Positions 19,036 to 28,788 are shown, counted from the first letter of the stretch. The stretch: 39,691 bases of DNA from an uncultured Porphyromonadaceae bacterium (GCA_945916235.1 CAMEGQ010000015.1:1-39691); one strand, 5' to 3'. Numbers and translations: made by a program. Notes: generated by a model not told the origin, from the sequence alone.

Positions 19036-20365
19036 AACGAATGTACTTTCAGAAGCCTTCCTTGAAGACTTATTTATGACTTGCATGGAGGATAGCTATA
19101 TCCTTTCGATGGTATGTCAGCATCTGGAGGAAGAACATCTTCCGGACCGCCACTCTGCTGCTGTTTTGAAGGCGTTTAAAGAATATTACAGCACTTATCG
19201 GCGCACCCCGAATTATTCTATCATCCAGCAAAAACTGGCCGGTAAGAATGGGGCATTGCGATTTTGGCAAGGAGCTTATGATAACGGAGAAGCTTTTGCT
19301 ACCGACGAATGTCTTGGGCTCTTGGAAGAGTATTTAAAGCGCGTAGAGTTTCAAAAAGTATATAAAAAGGCCGGAGACGTGTACAACAAAGAAGGACTGG
19401 AAAGCGCTCAGCAACTCCTGTCAAAGCACGTGGACTGGATGCGTACCTTCTCGCTTACCGAATCAACATATACCGATGTCGTGGAAACCTTTGCTGCTCG
19501 CCATATCCAGAACAGAGCAAAGAACAATGCCCGTGGAGCCATTCGAGCAATCACTCGCTTCTACATTGATGAGCTGGATAATCTTAACCAAGACCGTGAC
19601 TTACGAGGACAGCTTACTTGCATCCTCGCTCCGACCGGCGTAGGCAAAAGCCATGCTTCACGTTGGATAGGCTCTCAGGCTTGCATCGATGGCTTCAATG
19701 TCCTTCACTTTCAGTTAGAGGGTAGCCGTGAGGAGGTTGAGAACGCATACTCAGCTGCCTTGGTAGCTTGTAACGCATATAGTTACGAGAAAGGCTTTAT
19801 CAAGGACAATGATATGGATATGTTTGTCAAAGAGCTTGAAGACGTTGCAGGCAAACTGTTTGTCCGTAGTTATCCGAAATTCAATCAGCACGTTTCGACA
19901 ATCAATATTAAAGAGGCCATCGCTGAGTTTCGTAAGAATTACAGTGTTAAGCCCGATATTATCATCATTGACTCAATGGACCTTCTTACGGATTCATCCG
20001 GCAGAAAGTATGGAGATAGCGGAGAGCGCCTGAAGCGTATCGCCGTAGCCAATGACCTCAAAGATATTGCCAGCGAGGAAGAAGTGTGGGTGGTCGTCAC
20101 ATACCAGGCCCGCATCGAAAATCCAGACTGGGTGAACGATGAGAAGAACGTGCTGACCGAGTATTCATCATCCGAAGCCAAAGGCATCGCCCAGCCGTTA
20201 ACACACCTTATTACCCTCAATCAATCTGCCAACGAGAGAAGAGAAAAAACGATGCGCATACACGTCGCCAAGAGCCGGTTCTTCCCAAAAGGAGACACCA
20301 TCAAGATAGCTACGGATTATGACCATGAAAGGTTTTTTGACAGAACCAGAACGGCAAACTTATAA
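19019..20365 (+). CDS. DnaB-like replicative helicase
   Basis: Walker A-type TCILAPTGVGKSHAS, IIIIDSMDLLT Walker B, RecA-like layout; precedes primase. Confidence 0.8.
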   Translation: MSASNKTNVLSEAFLEDLFMTCMEDSYILSMVCQHLEEEHLPDRHSAAVLKAFKEYYSTYRRTPNYSIIQQKLAGKNGALRFWQGAYDNGEAFATDECLGLLEEYLKRVEFQKVYKKAGDVYNKEGLESAQQLLSKHVDWMRTFSLTESTYTDVVETFAARHIQNRAKNNARGAIRAITRFYIDELDNLNQDRDLRGQLTCILAPTGVGKSHASRWIGSQACIDGFNVLHFQLEGSREEVENAYSAALVACNAYSYEKGFIKDNDMDMFVKELEDVAGKLFVRSYPKFNQHVSTINIKEAIAEFRKNYSVKPDIIIIDSMDLLTDSSGRKYGDSGERLKRIAVANDLKDIASEEEVWVVVTYQARIENPDWVNDEKNVLTEYSSSEAKGIAQPLTHLITLNQSANERREKTMRIHVAKSRFFPKGDTIKIATDYDHERFFDRTRTANL

Positions 20366-20378
20366 TACTGACTGATTT

Positions 20379-21422
20379 ATGTATATAAGCAGAGAAGACA
20401 AGGAATACTTAATACGAGAACTCCAGGCCGAACTTCACGCAAGGCTTGATGGCGGTCGCAAGAATCTCATTGTACCCGAATGTACATGGTGCGGCAAACA
20501 AGGCGGTAAGCAAGGACTGTATGTGGGACCAGAAAAGAACGGCAAGATTTTTGGTATGGTTCATTGTTTTTCATGTGGCCGGACTTGCAAGGACATTAAT
20601 AAGTTTGTCGATGAAATTGGTCGCCCTGACCTCCAGATAAAAGATACTGTCCAATTTACTCCCGTAGAAGTTCCTGAATTTTTCGGGCTGGAAGAAGAGG
20701 AAATTGACGATGAGCTTAACATCGTGGAAATGCCGGAATCGTGGAAGCGATGCTATAAGAACTCATATCTCAAGTCTCGCGGTTTTACAGCCGATGATTA
20801 TGCCTACTTCCCAGTCGGCACTACTCGCGGACTGAATTTCAAGTTCGATAATTACGTAATTTTCCCTATATACGATGACGGTGACATTGTAGGATATGTT
20901 TCCCGTCATGTGTGGAGCAAGAGTGACATCGATGAATACAATGACAAGGCCAAGCGCAATGGCAAATATCAGATTCGGCGCTATAATAACAGCACAGAAA
21001 ATGATTTTGTAAAGCTCCTGTATAATTATGATGCCATCATTGAGGACGAGACCGATACCGTGATTCTGTGTGAAGGTATTTTTGATGTAATAGCCCTTAC
21101 CAGAAAACTCGACCTCTATGACAACCATCGCATAGTACCGATTTGCACATTCGGAAAGAAGATTAGCGACACCCAGATTTACAAGCTTCAAAGTAAGGGC
21201 GTTAAGGATATTATAATTGGTTACGATACAGATGCAGCCGATGCGATTAATGTAGCCGCAGACAAATTGAACGAGTATTTTGACAATGTAATGATTGCCA
21301 AACTCGTAGGCGAAGGCAAAGATTGGGACGAAAGTGACTACTGGACCATTTATGACACCTTCTCAGAATCCCTCTATACCCCTATTGAATATAAACTGAG
21401 CAACGTAGATGGCAAAATCTAA
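20379..21422 (+). CDS. DnaG-like DNA primase
   Basis: N-terminal zinc-binding CTWCGK...CFSCGR and TOPRIM-like VILCEGIFDVIAL / GYDTDAAD. Confidence 0.85.
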   Translation: MYISREDKEYLIRELQAELHARLDGGRKNLIVPECTWCGKQGGKQGLYVGPEKNGKIFGMVHCFSCGRTCKDINKFVDEIGRPDLQIKDTVQFTPVEVPEFFGLEEEEIDDELNIVEMPESWKRCYKNSYLKSRGFTADDYAYFPVGTTRGLNFKFDNYVIFPIYDDGDIVGYVSRHVWSKSDIDEYNDKAKRNGKYQIRRYNNSTENDFVKLLYNYDAIIEDETDTVILCEGIFDVIALTRKLDLYDNHRIVPICTFGKKISDTQIYKLQSKGVKDIIIGYDTDAADAINVAADKLNEYFDNVMIAKLVGEGKDWDESDYWTIYDTFSESLYTPIEYKLSNVDGKI

Positions 21423-23145
21423 TCGAATCACAGAGCTGTACGATTGGCTGGACAATAATAAAATCCAGTATTCAATTGTCGATTCAGATGTCATAGAGAT
21501 ACCTGAGTTTGGCAAAGCATACTTCCAGGACACTGAGCGGTCCTCGTACAATTCCATATTCCGTAAAGACATGGACGGCAACCTGATATTTAACAGCCTG
21601 GTACGTCCTGAAGAACTACTGATTGATGGAATCGAATACATCGTTTTCAAATTCGGCGATAATTTTTATTATCACAATGTCAACAAGGAGTTTACCCTCA
21701 ATATTCTCAAGTATGTTGGTAAACGGGCTGAACTGAAACATAATGTCTCTTTTGTCAATTTAGGCGTACACACCCCGTTTGAGTTGCTGAACGGTAGCTT
21801 CATGCCGGAGGAGTGGATTCGCAAAGCCAAATATCTCGGTCATACAGGGCTGGGAGTATGTGACTATAATACAATGGCCGCTTGCTTTATCTTCCAGAAA
21901 GAGTGCGATGCCGCTGGTATCAAGCCAGTCTTCGGTTATTCCCTTACCGTGGAGGCTGAGGATTTCAAGTTCGGTGCCAAGGTGTATGTGCAAACGCAGC
22001 GCGGATTTCGCAATCTCCTTCGTATCCAGAAAGCCATCATGGTTGATAATGTGGAGAACAAAACGATTGATATTTCCGAGCTTCTGAACCGGGCCGAGGG
22101 CAATGCCTTAGTGCTTGACAAGTACGCTCCAGTATCTTTCGCAGACCATCTGGATGTGGTCGATACATTGACGCGAGCTTTTGACCGGATTTACTATCAG
22201 GTGGATCTCTCCGAATACAAGGCTGAGCGCATTGACATCAAAGTGCTGGAAGCCACTAAAGCCTACTTTCATAATTGGTATCGGAACGAGTATATGCCGC
22301 GTCCCATATTGCTCAGCGATTGCTACTACCTTGACCAGTCAGATGCCAAGAATAAGATCATCCTTAATAAGGTCGCAGAGGGCGCCGCACATGAGCAGAG
22401 CAATGACCAGTATTTCAAAGATGCAGATGAGCATTACGCGCTTTTCGAGGCTCTGTTCGACAGTAACGCTTGGGATGTTGATTTTCTGTTTAAGGAGTGC
22501 GCGGCCAATACCTTCGAGATTGCCAATCACGCAGAGGGCCGTATGGACACCACCAGGAACTATATGCCCAAGTACGACATGACCCCCGAAGAGAAGGTAA
22601 AGTATGGCACCACTCACAATATGTTTAACCAGATTCTTGAAGAGGGTCTTCAGCGCCTGATTCCTGAGAGCCGCAGAGAAGAGTATCGCAAGCAGATGGA
22701 GTATGAAAAATACATCATCGAATCCACTGACAATGTGGATTACCTTCTTGTGCAGTATGATACCTGTAACTGGGCCCGCAGAAATAACATCTTTGTAGGA
22801 TGTGGCCGTGGTTCAGCCGCCGGTTCTCTTCTCCTGTACCTCCTTGGAATCACCCTTATAGACCCTATCAAATATGGACTCATCTTTGAACGCTTCCTCC
22901 TCCCGGAACGAGCCGGACTCGCCCCAGCTGACACCACAGTTATCGGCGAGGATATTGAAACTTGTAACTTCGTCGAGCTTCATGTTGAAGGCGGCAGAAA
23001 AATTCTTCTGGACGCCGACGCGGAGCTCTTGGTTAGACGCGATGGGTGTGAAGCCCCAATCAGAGTCTATGCCGACGAACTGCAAGTAGATGATGACATC
23101 ATCTTCGATAACAAAGACATTCTTTTTACAATCAACGAGTTATAA
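21409..23145 (+). CDS. DNA polymerase III alpha (DnaE), N-terminal part, ending in Hint/intein-like sequence
   Basis: PHP-like region, GCGRGSAAGSLLLYLLGITLIDPIKYGLIFERFLLPERAG, then non-DnaE tail APADTTVIGEDIETCNFVELHVEGGRKILLDADAELLVRRDGCEAPIRVYADELQVDDDII...; stop before PDxDxDF. Confidence 0.88.
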   Translation: MAKSNRITELYDWLDNNKIQYSIVDSDVIEIPEFGKAYFQDTERSSYNSIFRKDMDGNLIFNSLVRPEELLIDGIEYIVFKFGDNFYYHNVNKEFTLNILKYVGKRAELKHNVSFVNLGVHTPFELLNGSFMPEEWIRKAKYLGHTGLGVCDYNTMAACFIFQKECDAAGIKPVFGYSLTVEAEDFKFGAKVYVQTQRGFRNLLRIQKAIMVDNVENKTIDISELLNRAEGNALVLDKYAPVSFADHLDVVDTLTRAFDRIYYQVDLSEYKAERIDIKVLEATKAYFHNWYRNEYMPRPILLSDCYYLDQSDAKNKIILNKVAEGAAHEQSNDQYFKDADEHYALFEALFDSNAWDVDFLFKECAANTFEIANHAEGRMDTTRNYMPKYDMTPEEKVKYGTTHNMFNQILEEGLQRLIPESRREEYRKQMEYEKYIIESTDNVDYLLVQYDTCNWARRNNIFVGCGRGSAAGSLLLYLLGITLIDPIKYGLIFERFLLPERAGLAPADTTVIGEDIETCNFVELHVEGGRKILLDADAELLVRRDGCEAPIRVYADELQVDDDIIFDNKDILFTINEL

Positions 23146-23147
23146 TT

Positions 23148-24473
23148 ATGGTCCTTACAGAAGAAATGAGTCGTGCCTTCCAGATTATTGAAGAAACGAC
23201 CGAATGCCTTTTCATCACTGGTAAGGCAGGTACCGGAAAGACAACTTTCCTGAAGTACGTAGTTGAAAACACCCACAAAAATCTTATTGTAGCCGCACCA
23301 ACGGGAATTGCGGCTATAAATGCCGGTGGTGTAACGTTACATAGTCTATTTGGCATTCCCTTCGAGCTGCAAGGTCCAAATGCGCCTATTGAAGGCAGAC
23401 TTTATCAGGACAAATTCAAGCTCTTCCAAATGCTTGATACCCTTGTCATTGATGAAGCAAGTATGGTGCGTCCTGATGTTTTGGATTATGTAGACCGCAA
23501 ACTTCGACTGTATCGACTGAACGAACTTCCTTTTGGCGGCGTCCAAGTCATTTTGTTCGGAGATTTATTCCAGTTGCCTCCGGTTATTAAAAAAGATGAG
23601 CAAGAAATCCTTCAACAATGGTATCGAGGGGGCTACTTCTTTCATTCCAAGGCTCTGAGAGACGCTGGGTTCCAAATTATTGAGCTTACGCATGTATTCC
23701 GGCAGAGTGATGAGCGATTTATCAATATGCTTAATCGCATTAGAGAATACCAGTTGCTCCCGATGGATATGGAAGATCTGAGCGAACTACGAGATAATAG
23801 AGAGAGTAAAAATTTCTCTACCCAAGCCATCCATATCTGTTCGTTACGCCGCGATGCTGACAAAATCAATAGCCAGATGATTGGCACTCCGACTCATACT
23901 TTTTCCGCATCCTTTAAAAAGAAGTTCAATCCCAAAAGCGCACCGTGTGATTTGGAGTTACAATTACGCGAAGGCGCACGTGTTATGACCCTTGTCAACG
24001 ATATGACACAAGGATTTTACAATGGGTCGATGGGTACTGTCGTTTCCATAGCCCCAAAGAAAATCGGCGTAATGTTAGACGATGGACATGAAGTATCCAT
24101 AGAGCCATATACTTGGGTAGACCGCGAATATAAAGTAAATGGCAACGAAATAAAGACCATCGAAAAAGGTAGCTGCACCCAGTTCCCATTAACCTTGGGA
24201 TGGGCTATTACGATTCACAAAAGTCAAGGTCTAACTTTTGACAGCGTGGTGATACATTGTCCTTATGCTTTCGCCCCTGGTATGCTATATGTTGCTCTGA
24301 GTCGATGCACGTCGATGGAAGGCATTATAACTGATTTCTTTATCAGCCCCAAAGCCATCAAGGTTGATAAAGAATTGTTGGCCTTCAACAAGGTTTGCCA
24401 GACCAACGACAACAAATTTAACTTGGACGTTTATCGCGCCCTTTGCAGATATATGGGTTATGAAAATAACTAA
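23148..24473 (+). CDS. Pif1/Dda-like SF1 DNA helicase
   Basis: FITGKAGTGKTTFLKYVV, AAPTGIAAINAGGVTLHSLFGIP, VIDEASMVRPDVLDYVD, LGWAITIHKSQGLTFD, YVALSRCTS. Confidence 0.88.
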   Translation: MVLTEEMSRAFQIIEETTECLFITGKAGTGKTTFLKYVVENTHKNLIVAAPTGIAAINAGGVTLHSLFGIPFELQGPNAPIEGRLYQDKFKLFQMLDTLVIDEASMVRPDVLDYVDRKLRLYRLNELPFGGVQVILFGDLFQLPPVIKKDEQEILQQWYRGGYFFHSKALRDAGFQIIELTHVFRQSDERFINMLNRIREYQLLPMDMEDLSELRDNRESKNFSTQAIHICSLRRDADKINSQMIGTPTHTFSASFKKKFNPKSAPCDLELQLREGARVMTLVNDMTQGFYNGSMGTVVSIAPKKIGVMLDDGHEVSIEPYTWVDREYKVNGNEIKTIEKGSCTQFPLTLGWAITIHKSQGLTFDSVVIHCPYAFAPGMLYVALSRCTSMEGIITDFFISPKAIKVDKELLAFNKVCQTNDNKFNLDVYRALCRYMGYENN

Positions 24474-26637
24474 AGTCAAACTTCATCACACCGATAAGCC
24501 CGTCATGGCTATCGACTGCTTTGTGGATTCCGGCTATGTCAAGAAAGAGCATGGCTCACTTCCTGATGTGGACAACGACTTCCAGTCCGACAAACGTCAG
24601 GAGGTTAAGGAATACATCGAGCGTCGCTATAACCATGACGGCAAACAGCGTGTGTTTTCAGCCGGTACCTTCACAACCCTGAAGGCTAAAGCGGTAATCA
24701 AGGATGTCGCTCGTACAATGCGTATCAGCCCATCTTTGGTAAACTATCTTACGGCCATTTTTGAAGATGACGGTGCAAACTATACCGACATCTTCAAGCT
24801 GGCTGCTACCAACCGAAAGGTTGCCAAATTCATTCACGATTACCCTCAGCTTTTCGAGGATATTCGTACCCTCATGTTCCAGCCTCGTTCCAGCTCTGTT
24901 CACGCATCCGCGCTTCTCGTAACGCCGGATGACATGGACGGTGAGGATGTAGAGTGCTTTGATTTCGTGCCCATCAAGAAAGTGGACGACATTCTGGTGA
25001 GCGAGAATAGCGGTTATGACTTGGATGAACTGGGCCTTCTGAAGAACGACTGTCTGGCCACAAAAGAGCTCTCCAAGCTTCACCAGACATTCGACCTGAT
25101 TAACGAACACTACGGTGCCAATCTTACTATGGAAGGTGTTGTGGAAAGCGACCTCTCCGATGAGCGCACCTATGAGCTGCTTCGCCAAGGCTATACACAG
25201 AACGTTTTCCAGCTCTCTTCCAGAGGTATGACCAAATTCCTTGTAGAGATGCAGCCTTCCTGTATTCATGATATAATTGCCGCCAATGCACTGTATCGCC
25301 CGGCTACGCTGGAGAATGGCTCAACAGAAGCTTATGTGGACCGCAAGCAAGGACTGGTAGCCCCTACATACCTCTGGGGAACATACAACGCTCTCAACGA
25401 CACCTTCGGCCTTATCACATATCAGGAACAAGTTGCCCAGATTGCCCGCGAGGTTGGAGGCTTCTCGTTAGGCGAAGGTGTGAAGCTCGTAAAGTTCATC
25501 TCCAAGAAGAAAACTGAGAAGATTCAAGCCATGCGCGATAAGTTCCTCAAAGGAGCTGAAAAGAATGGTTGCCCTATAGACGATGCAATTTCAATCTGGC
25601 AGCAGATCGAAGCTTGCGGTTCATATCTGTTCAACAAATCTCACGCAACCGCCTACGCTGTAACTTCATACATCGGAGCCTACCTCAAAGCTCAATATCC
25701 GACCGCTTTCTATACCGTGGCGCTGGAGTGGGCCGACGATAAGGAGCTTGTACCCATCATGTCTGAAATGGAGGCTTGCAGTAAAGCTAAGGTTGTGGCC
25801 CCGGACATCAACAAGAGCGAATCCAACTTCTATACAGACTATGCTACAGACCAAATCTTCTGGTCGTTATCCAGAATCAAAATGGTAGGCGCTAAGGCCG
25901 TCGATTGGATTGTCAGTGAGCGCAACAAACATGGCGAGTTTACCGGTATTGACAACTTCATTGAGCGAATCTTCAAGTATAAGCTCAAACAATATCAATA
26001 CTGGGATGACCCCGACAACGAAGATGAGGTTCAACGCTGTCCGGTTAATGCTCGCCACGTCCTCAATCTGATTTTGGCCGGTTGCTTTGACCATATAGAA
26101 AATGCTCTCTCAGTGGCCGAAAGATACGCTATCGTCAAGAAAGCCGCCAAGACTCTTGGTTTTGAAATTAAGTCCAAAGACTTCCCAGAGGATTTGATTG
26201 GTAAGCATTATTTCTGGTCACAGCAGCAAATAAGAGTGTCCGGTCTGGGGGCTATCGACTATAAGCGTATCTATGACAACAGCACAATCAAGGACCAAAT
26301 TAAAGGACGTGCCGCCTACACAACCCTCAAAGACACCCTCAGTGATGACAAAGACGGTCGAAAAGCCGCTATTGCCGCCACAATTGTCGAGATGGAAGAA
26401 AAGAAGTTTACCAGCAAAAAGACCGGTGAGCAAGAAATATTCTGCAAGGTGACGCTTCAGCAAAATAATGACATGGCCGAGCTGGTCATCTGGCCTGAAG
26501 AATATCGTAACGCAAGAGCCTTACTGGTTGGTGCTAAAAATAAATTGATAATCTGTATGGCTCAGATTAGGTACAGCGAATATGTAGGTCATAACAATCT
26601 GCAACTAACACGTAACAATCTTATAGAAATATTATGA
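24460..26637 (+). CDS. DNA polymerase III alpha (DnaE), C-terminal part, with Hint-C-like leader
   Basis: MKITKVKLHHTDKPVMAIDCFVDSGYVKKEHG then SLPDVDNDFQSDKRQEVKEYIERRY...TFTTLKAKAVIKDVAR..., YQEQVAQIA, FNKSHATAYAVTSYIGAYLKAQYP; ATG 24460 overlaps helicase stop. Confidence 0.88.
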   Translation: MKITKVKLHHTDKPVMAIDCFVDSGYVKKEHGSLPDVDNDFQSDKRQEVKEYIERRYNHDGKQRVFSAGTFTTLKAKAVIKDVARTMRISPSLVNYLTAIFEDDGANYTDIFKLAATNRKVAKFIHDYPQLFEDIRTLMFQPRSSSVHASALLVTPDDMDGEDVECFDFVPIKKVDDILVSENSGYDLDELGLLKNDCLATKELSKLHQTFDLINEHYGANLTMEGVVESDLSDERTYELLRQGYTQNVFQLSSRGMTKFLVEMQPSCIHDIIAANALYRPATLENGSTEAYVDRKQGLVAPTYLWGTYNALNDTFGLITYQEQVAQIAREVGGFSLGEGVKLVKFISKKKTEKIQAMRDKFLKGAEKNGCPIDDAISIWQQIEACGSYLFNKSHATAYAVTSYIGAYLKAQYPTAFYTVALEWADDKELVPIMSEMEACSKAKVVAPDINKSESNFYTDYATDQIFWSLSRIKMVGAKAVDWIVSERNKHGEFTGIDNFIERIFKYKLKQYQYWDDPDNEDEVQRCPVNARHVLNLILAGCFDHIENALSVAERYAIVKKAAKTLGFEIKSKDFPEDLIGKHYFWSQQQIRVSGLGAIDYKRIYDNSTIKDQIKGRAAYTTLKDTLSDDKDGRKAAIAATIVEMEEKKFTSKKTGEQEIFCKVTLQQNNDMAELVIWPEEYRNARALLVGAKNKLIICMAQIRYSEYVGHNNLQLTRNNLIEIL

Positions 26638-27170
26638 TTAAAACTTTTAAGAATCCCATAATCGTATGTGTAGTGGGGCCTTCAGGTTGTGGCAAAACAA
26701 CTATGGCCCGCTTTATTGAAAAGGCGCTGGGCATACCTATGCTTGTATCTTACACAACACGTCCTAAGAGAGAGGGTGAGATTGAAGGCATAGACCACCA
26801 TTTCGTTACCGAAGCAGAGATGCCGCCTAAAGACCAGATGCTCGCCTATACCAATTTCGGTGGTTATCATTATTGGATGCCCTTCTCGGAAATACCATAC
26901 GAAGCTCCAGGTATATGCACCTATGTCATCGACGAAAAAGGGCTACAAATGCTCACGGAATATTACTCCGACCAGTTTGGCATACTGGGTATCCTTATCA
27001 AACGCGATAAAGCACTGCTCGAAAAGCAAGTTGGCACCGACCGCATACAACGCGACCTCGACCGCATCACAATCCCGGAAGAAGAATACAATGCGATTAT
27101 TGAAAACAACGGGCGCATAGAAGACTTCCTGGCAGAATCATTACACATATACAGTAATATATTTTTTTGA
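26634..27170 (+). CDS. Guanylate kinase-like protein
   Basis: VVGPSGCGKTTMARF, SYTTRPKREGEIEGIDHHFV. Confidence 0.8.
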   Translation: MIKTFKNPIIVCVVGPSGCGKTTMARFIEKALGIPMLVSYTTRPKREGEIEGIDHHFVTEAEMPPKDQMLAYTNFGGYHYWMPFSEIPYEAPGICTYVIDEKGLQMLTEYYSDQFGILGILIKRDKALLEKQVGTDRIQRDLDRITIPEEEYNAIIENNGRIEDFLAESLHIYSNIFF

Positions 27171-27173
27171 ATC

Positions 27174-27953
27174 ATGGCAGCTCCTTCCCAAGAAACACCC
27201 ATATTGGTTGCGTTCACTCTTGACTTTGAAACCGGTGGCCTTAAATGTCAATCATGCGCTTGCACCCAGATTGCAATACACGCAACCCGTCTCGATACAT
27301 TCGAGAAAATTGGCTCCTACGTGAGCTACATCGCTCCTTATAATCTCAAAGAGGTTGCCGGAGCTACGAAAAAGCGCAAAGTCCTCAAATCTAAATATGA
27401 CGATGACGATGCAACTCCGATGACCTACGAAGCCAAGGCGCTGGAATACTCAGCTATCACAATGGATATGCTGGAAAGCCTCGGTAAGCCTATCGAAACC
27501 GTCGCGAAAGAGGTTCTTCAGTTCATTATTGACAATACGCCCAAATGTGCCAAGAACATGAAGCCGTTCCTAATTGGTCAGAACATTGGCTTTGATGAAG
27601 GGTTCTTTTGCCAGATGATGGAATATGCCGGAATAATGAACGAGGTTAAGAAAGTGCTTCGTGGTCATGAAGATTTGTATGGCAATTGGCATCCTCTCTG
27701 TCTTGACACCATAATTCTCGGTCAGCTGGCCCTTTGCCATCAACCAAACGTCAATTCATACAAGCTTGAAATCATGTGTGAACACCTGGGTATAGAGCTT
27801 GACGACGCGCACGACGCCGATGCAGACGTCTCAGCTACTACCAATGTAGCCGCCGTTCTCACCCAGCGAATGAGAAGCATAGGCGGTGAATATGACGGCG
27901 ATGACCTCGCCATATCAAAAGCAGAAAAATCTCGTAAACATTTTAAAATATAA
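27174..27953 (+). CDS. DnaQ-like 3'-5' exonuclease
   Basis: FTLDFETGGL (DxE), IGQNIGFDEGF, HDADADVSATTNVA ExoIII motif. Confidence 0.8.
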   Translation: MAAPSQETPILVAFTLDFETGGLKCQSCACTQIAIHATRLDTFEKIGSYVSYIAPYNLKEVAGATKKRKVLKSKYDDDDATPMTYEAKALEYSAITMDMLESLGKPIETVAKEVLQFIIDNTPKCAKNMKPFLIGQNIGFDEGFFCQMMEYAGIMNEVKKVLRGHEDLYGNWHPLCLDTIILGQLALCHQPNVNSYKLEIMCEHLGIELDDAHDADADVSATTNVAAVLTQRMRSIGGEYDGDDLAISKAEKSRKHFKI

Positions 27954-27957
27954 CACA

Positions 27958-28230
27958 ATGGCAGAACAGACTCAAGAAGGTTCGTATAGCGCTATACCTG
28001 AACCGACCGTCCAATTCCGTGTCAATTCAGATCGTATTGTGCGTGAAATAATTAATCCGGACATCAATCAGACGCTGGTTCACATTTCCGGATATGACCT
28101 CCAGATTAACTTCAATATGCAGTACCTGAAATCAATTGAAGACGTAGAAGCTGCATGTAATGGCATTGCCCAATTGTTCCGGGATATTATCATGGAGAAG
28201 CTGCTGGAACACAATAAACAATCAGAGTAA
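27958..28230 (+). CDS. Hypothetical protein
   Basis: 90 aa; ATG 27958 follows exonuclease stop. Confidence 0.6.
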   Translation: MAEQTQEGSYSAIPEPTVQFRVNSDRIVREIINPDINQTLVHISGYDLQINFNMQYLKSIEDVEAACNGIAQLFRDIIMEKLLEHNKQSE

Positions 28231-28234
28231 AAAA

Positions 28235-28293
28235 TAACTATTCGTTAATGAAGATTGTGTAGGGCATTTCACGTCTTCATTAACGAATAGTTA
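28235..28293. repeat. Perfect 20-bp inverted repeat
   Basis: TAACTATTCGTTAATGAAGA (28235-28254) / TCTTCATTAACGAATAGTTA (28274-28293), 19-nt spacer. Confidence 0.95.
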
Positions 28294-28298
28294 CTTCA

Positions 28299-28787
28299 AT
28301 GGAAAACAATAATAAACCTCTGACTGAACAGGAAAAACTGTTTTGTGACCTCTACGCAAATGGCGAGGCGCCCTTTGGTGGCAATGCGGCACGATGCTAC
28401 CAGGAAGTATTTAACGACAAGACTCGCATGGCCAAAAGTCGAGCTATGCGCTTATTAGCCGCTCCCAACGTTCGTGAATATCTTCAGTCGCTGGATGAGC
28501 TGCCTTATGAGGAGGCTAAATACATGAAAGCCTTCCTCCGTGAAAACCTCACCAGCATCATTACCGAATGCGCCAGTGCGGAATATAGAGACCGTAAAGG
28601 AACATTACTATCCCCGGCTGCATTACGTAGTGTGGCTGTTAATGCCGCTAAAGCATTAATGGAATTGTACCCCGTAAAAGAAGCTCAGGTCAACAAAATT
28701 AACATTGATGGCGGTAATGGCGAAGGCGGAATCACTTTCAATGTCATTGTGCCCCAGCAAAGCGAACCCGATAAAAAGGAGGTGTAA
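28299..28787 (+). CDS. Terminase small subunit-like protein
   Basis: LTEQEKLFCDLYANGEAPFGGNAARCYQEVFNDKTRMAKSRAMRLLAAPNVREYLQSL, typical TerS HTH-like N-terminus. Confidence 0.75.
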   Translation: MENNNKPLTEQEKLFCDLYANGEAPFGGNAARCYQEVFNDKTRMAKSRAMRLLAAPNVREYLQSLDELPYEEAKYMKAFLRENLTSIITECASAEYRDRKGTLLSPAALRSVAVNAAKALMELYPVKEAQVNKINIDGGNGEGGITFNVIVPQQSEPDKKEV

Positions 28788-28788
28788 G

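Noticed and set aside
24364-24459. Upstream extension of the DnaE C-part to 24364
   Set aside because: Lies inside the helicase frame; ATG 24460 gives a sensible start
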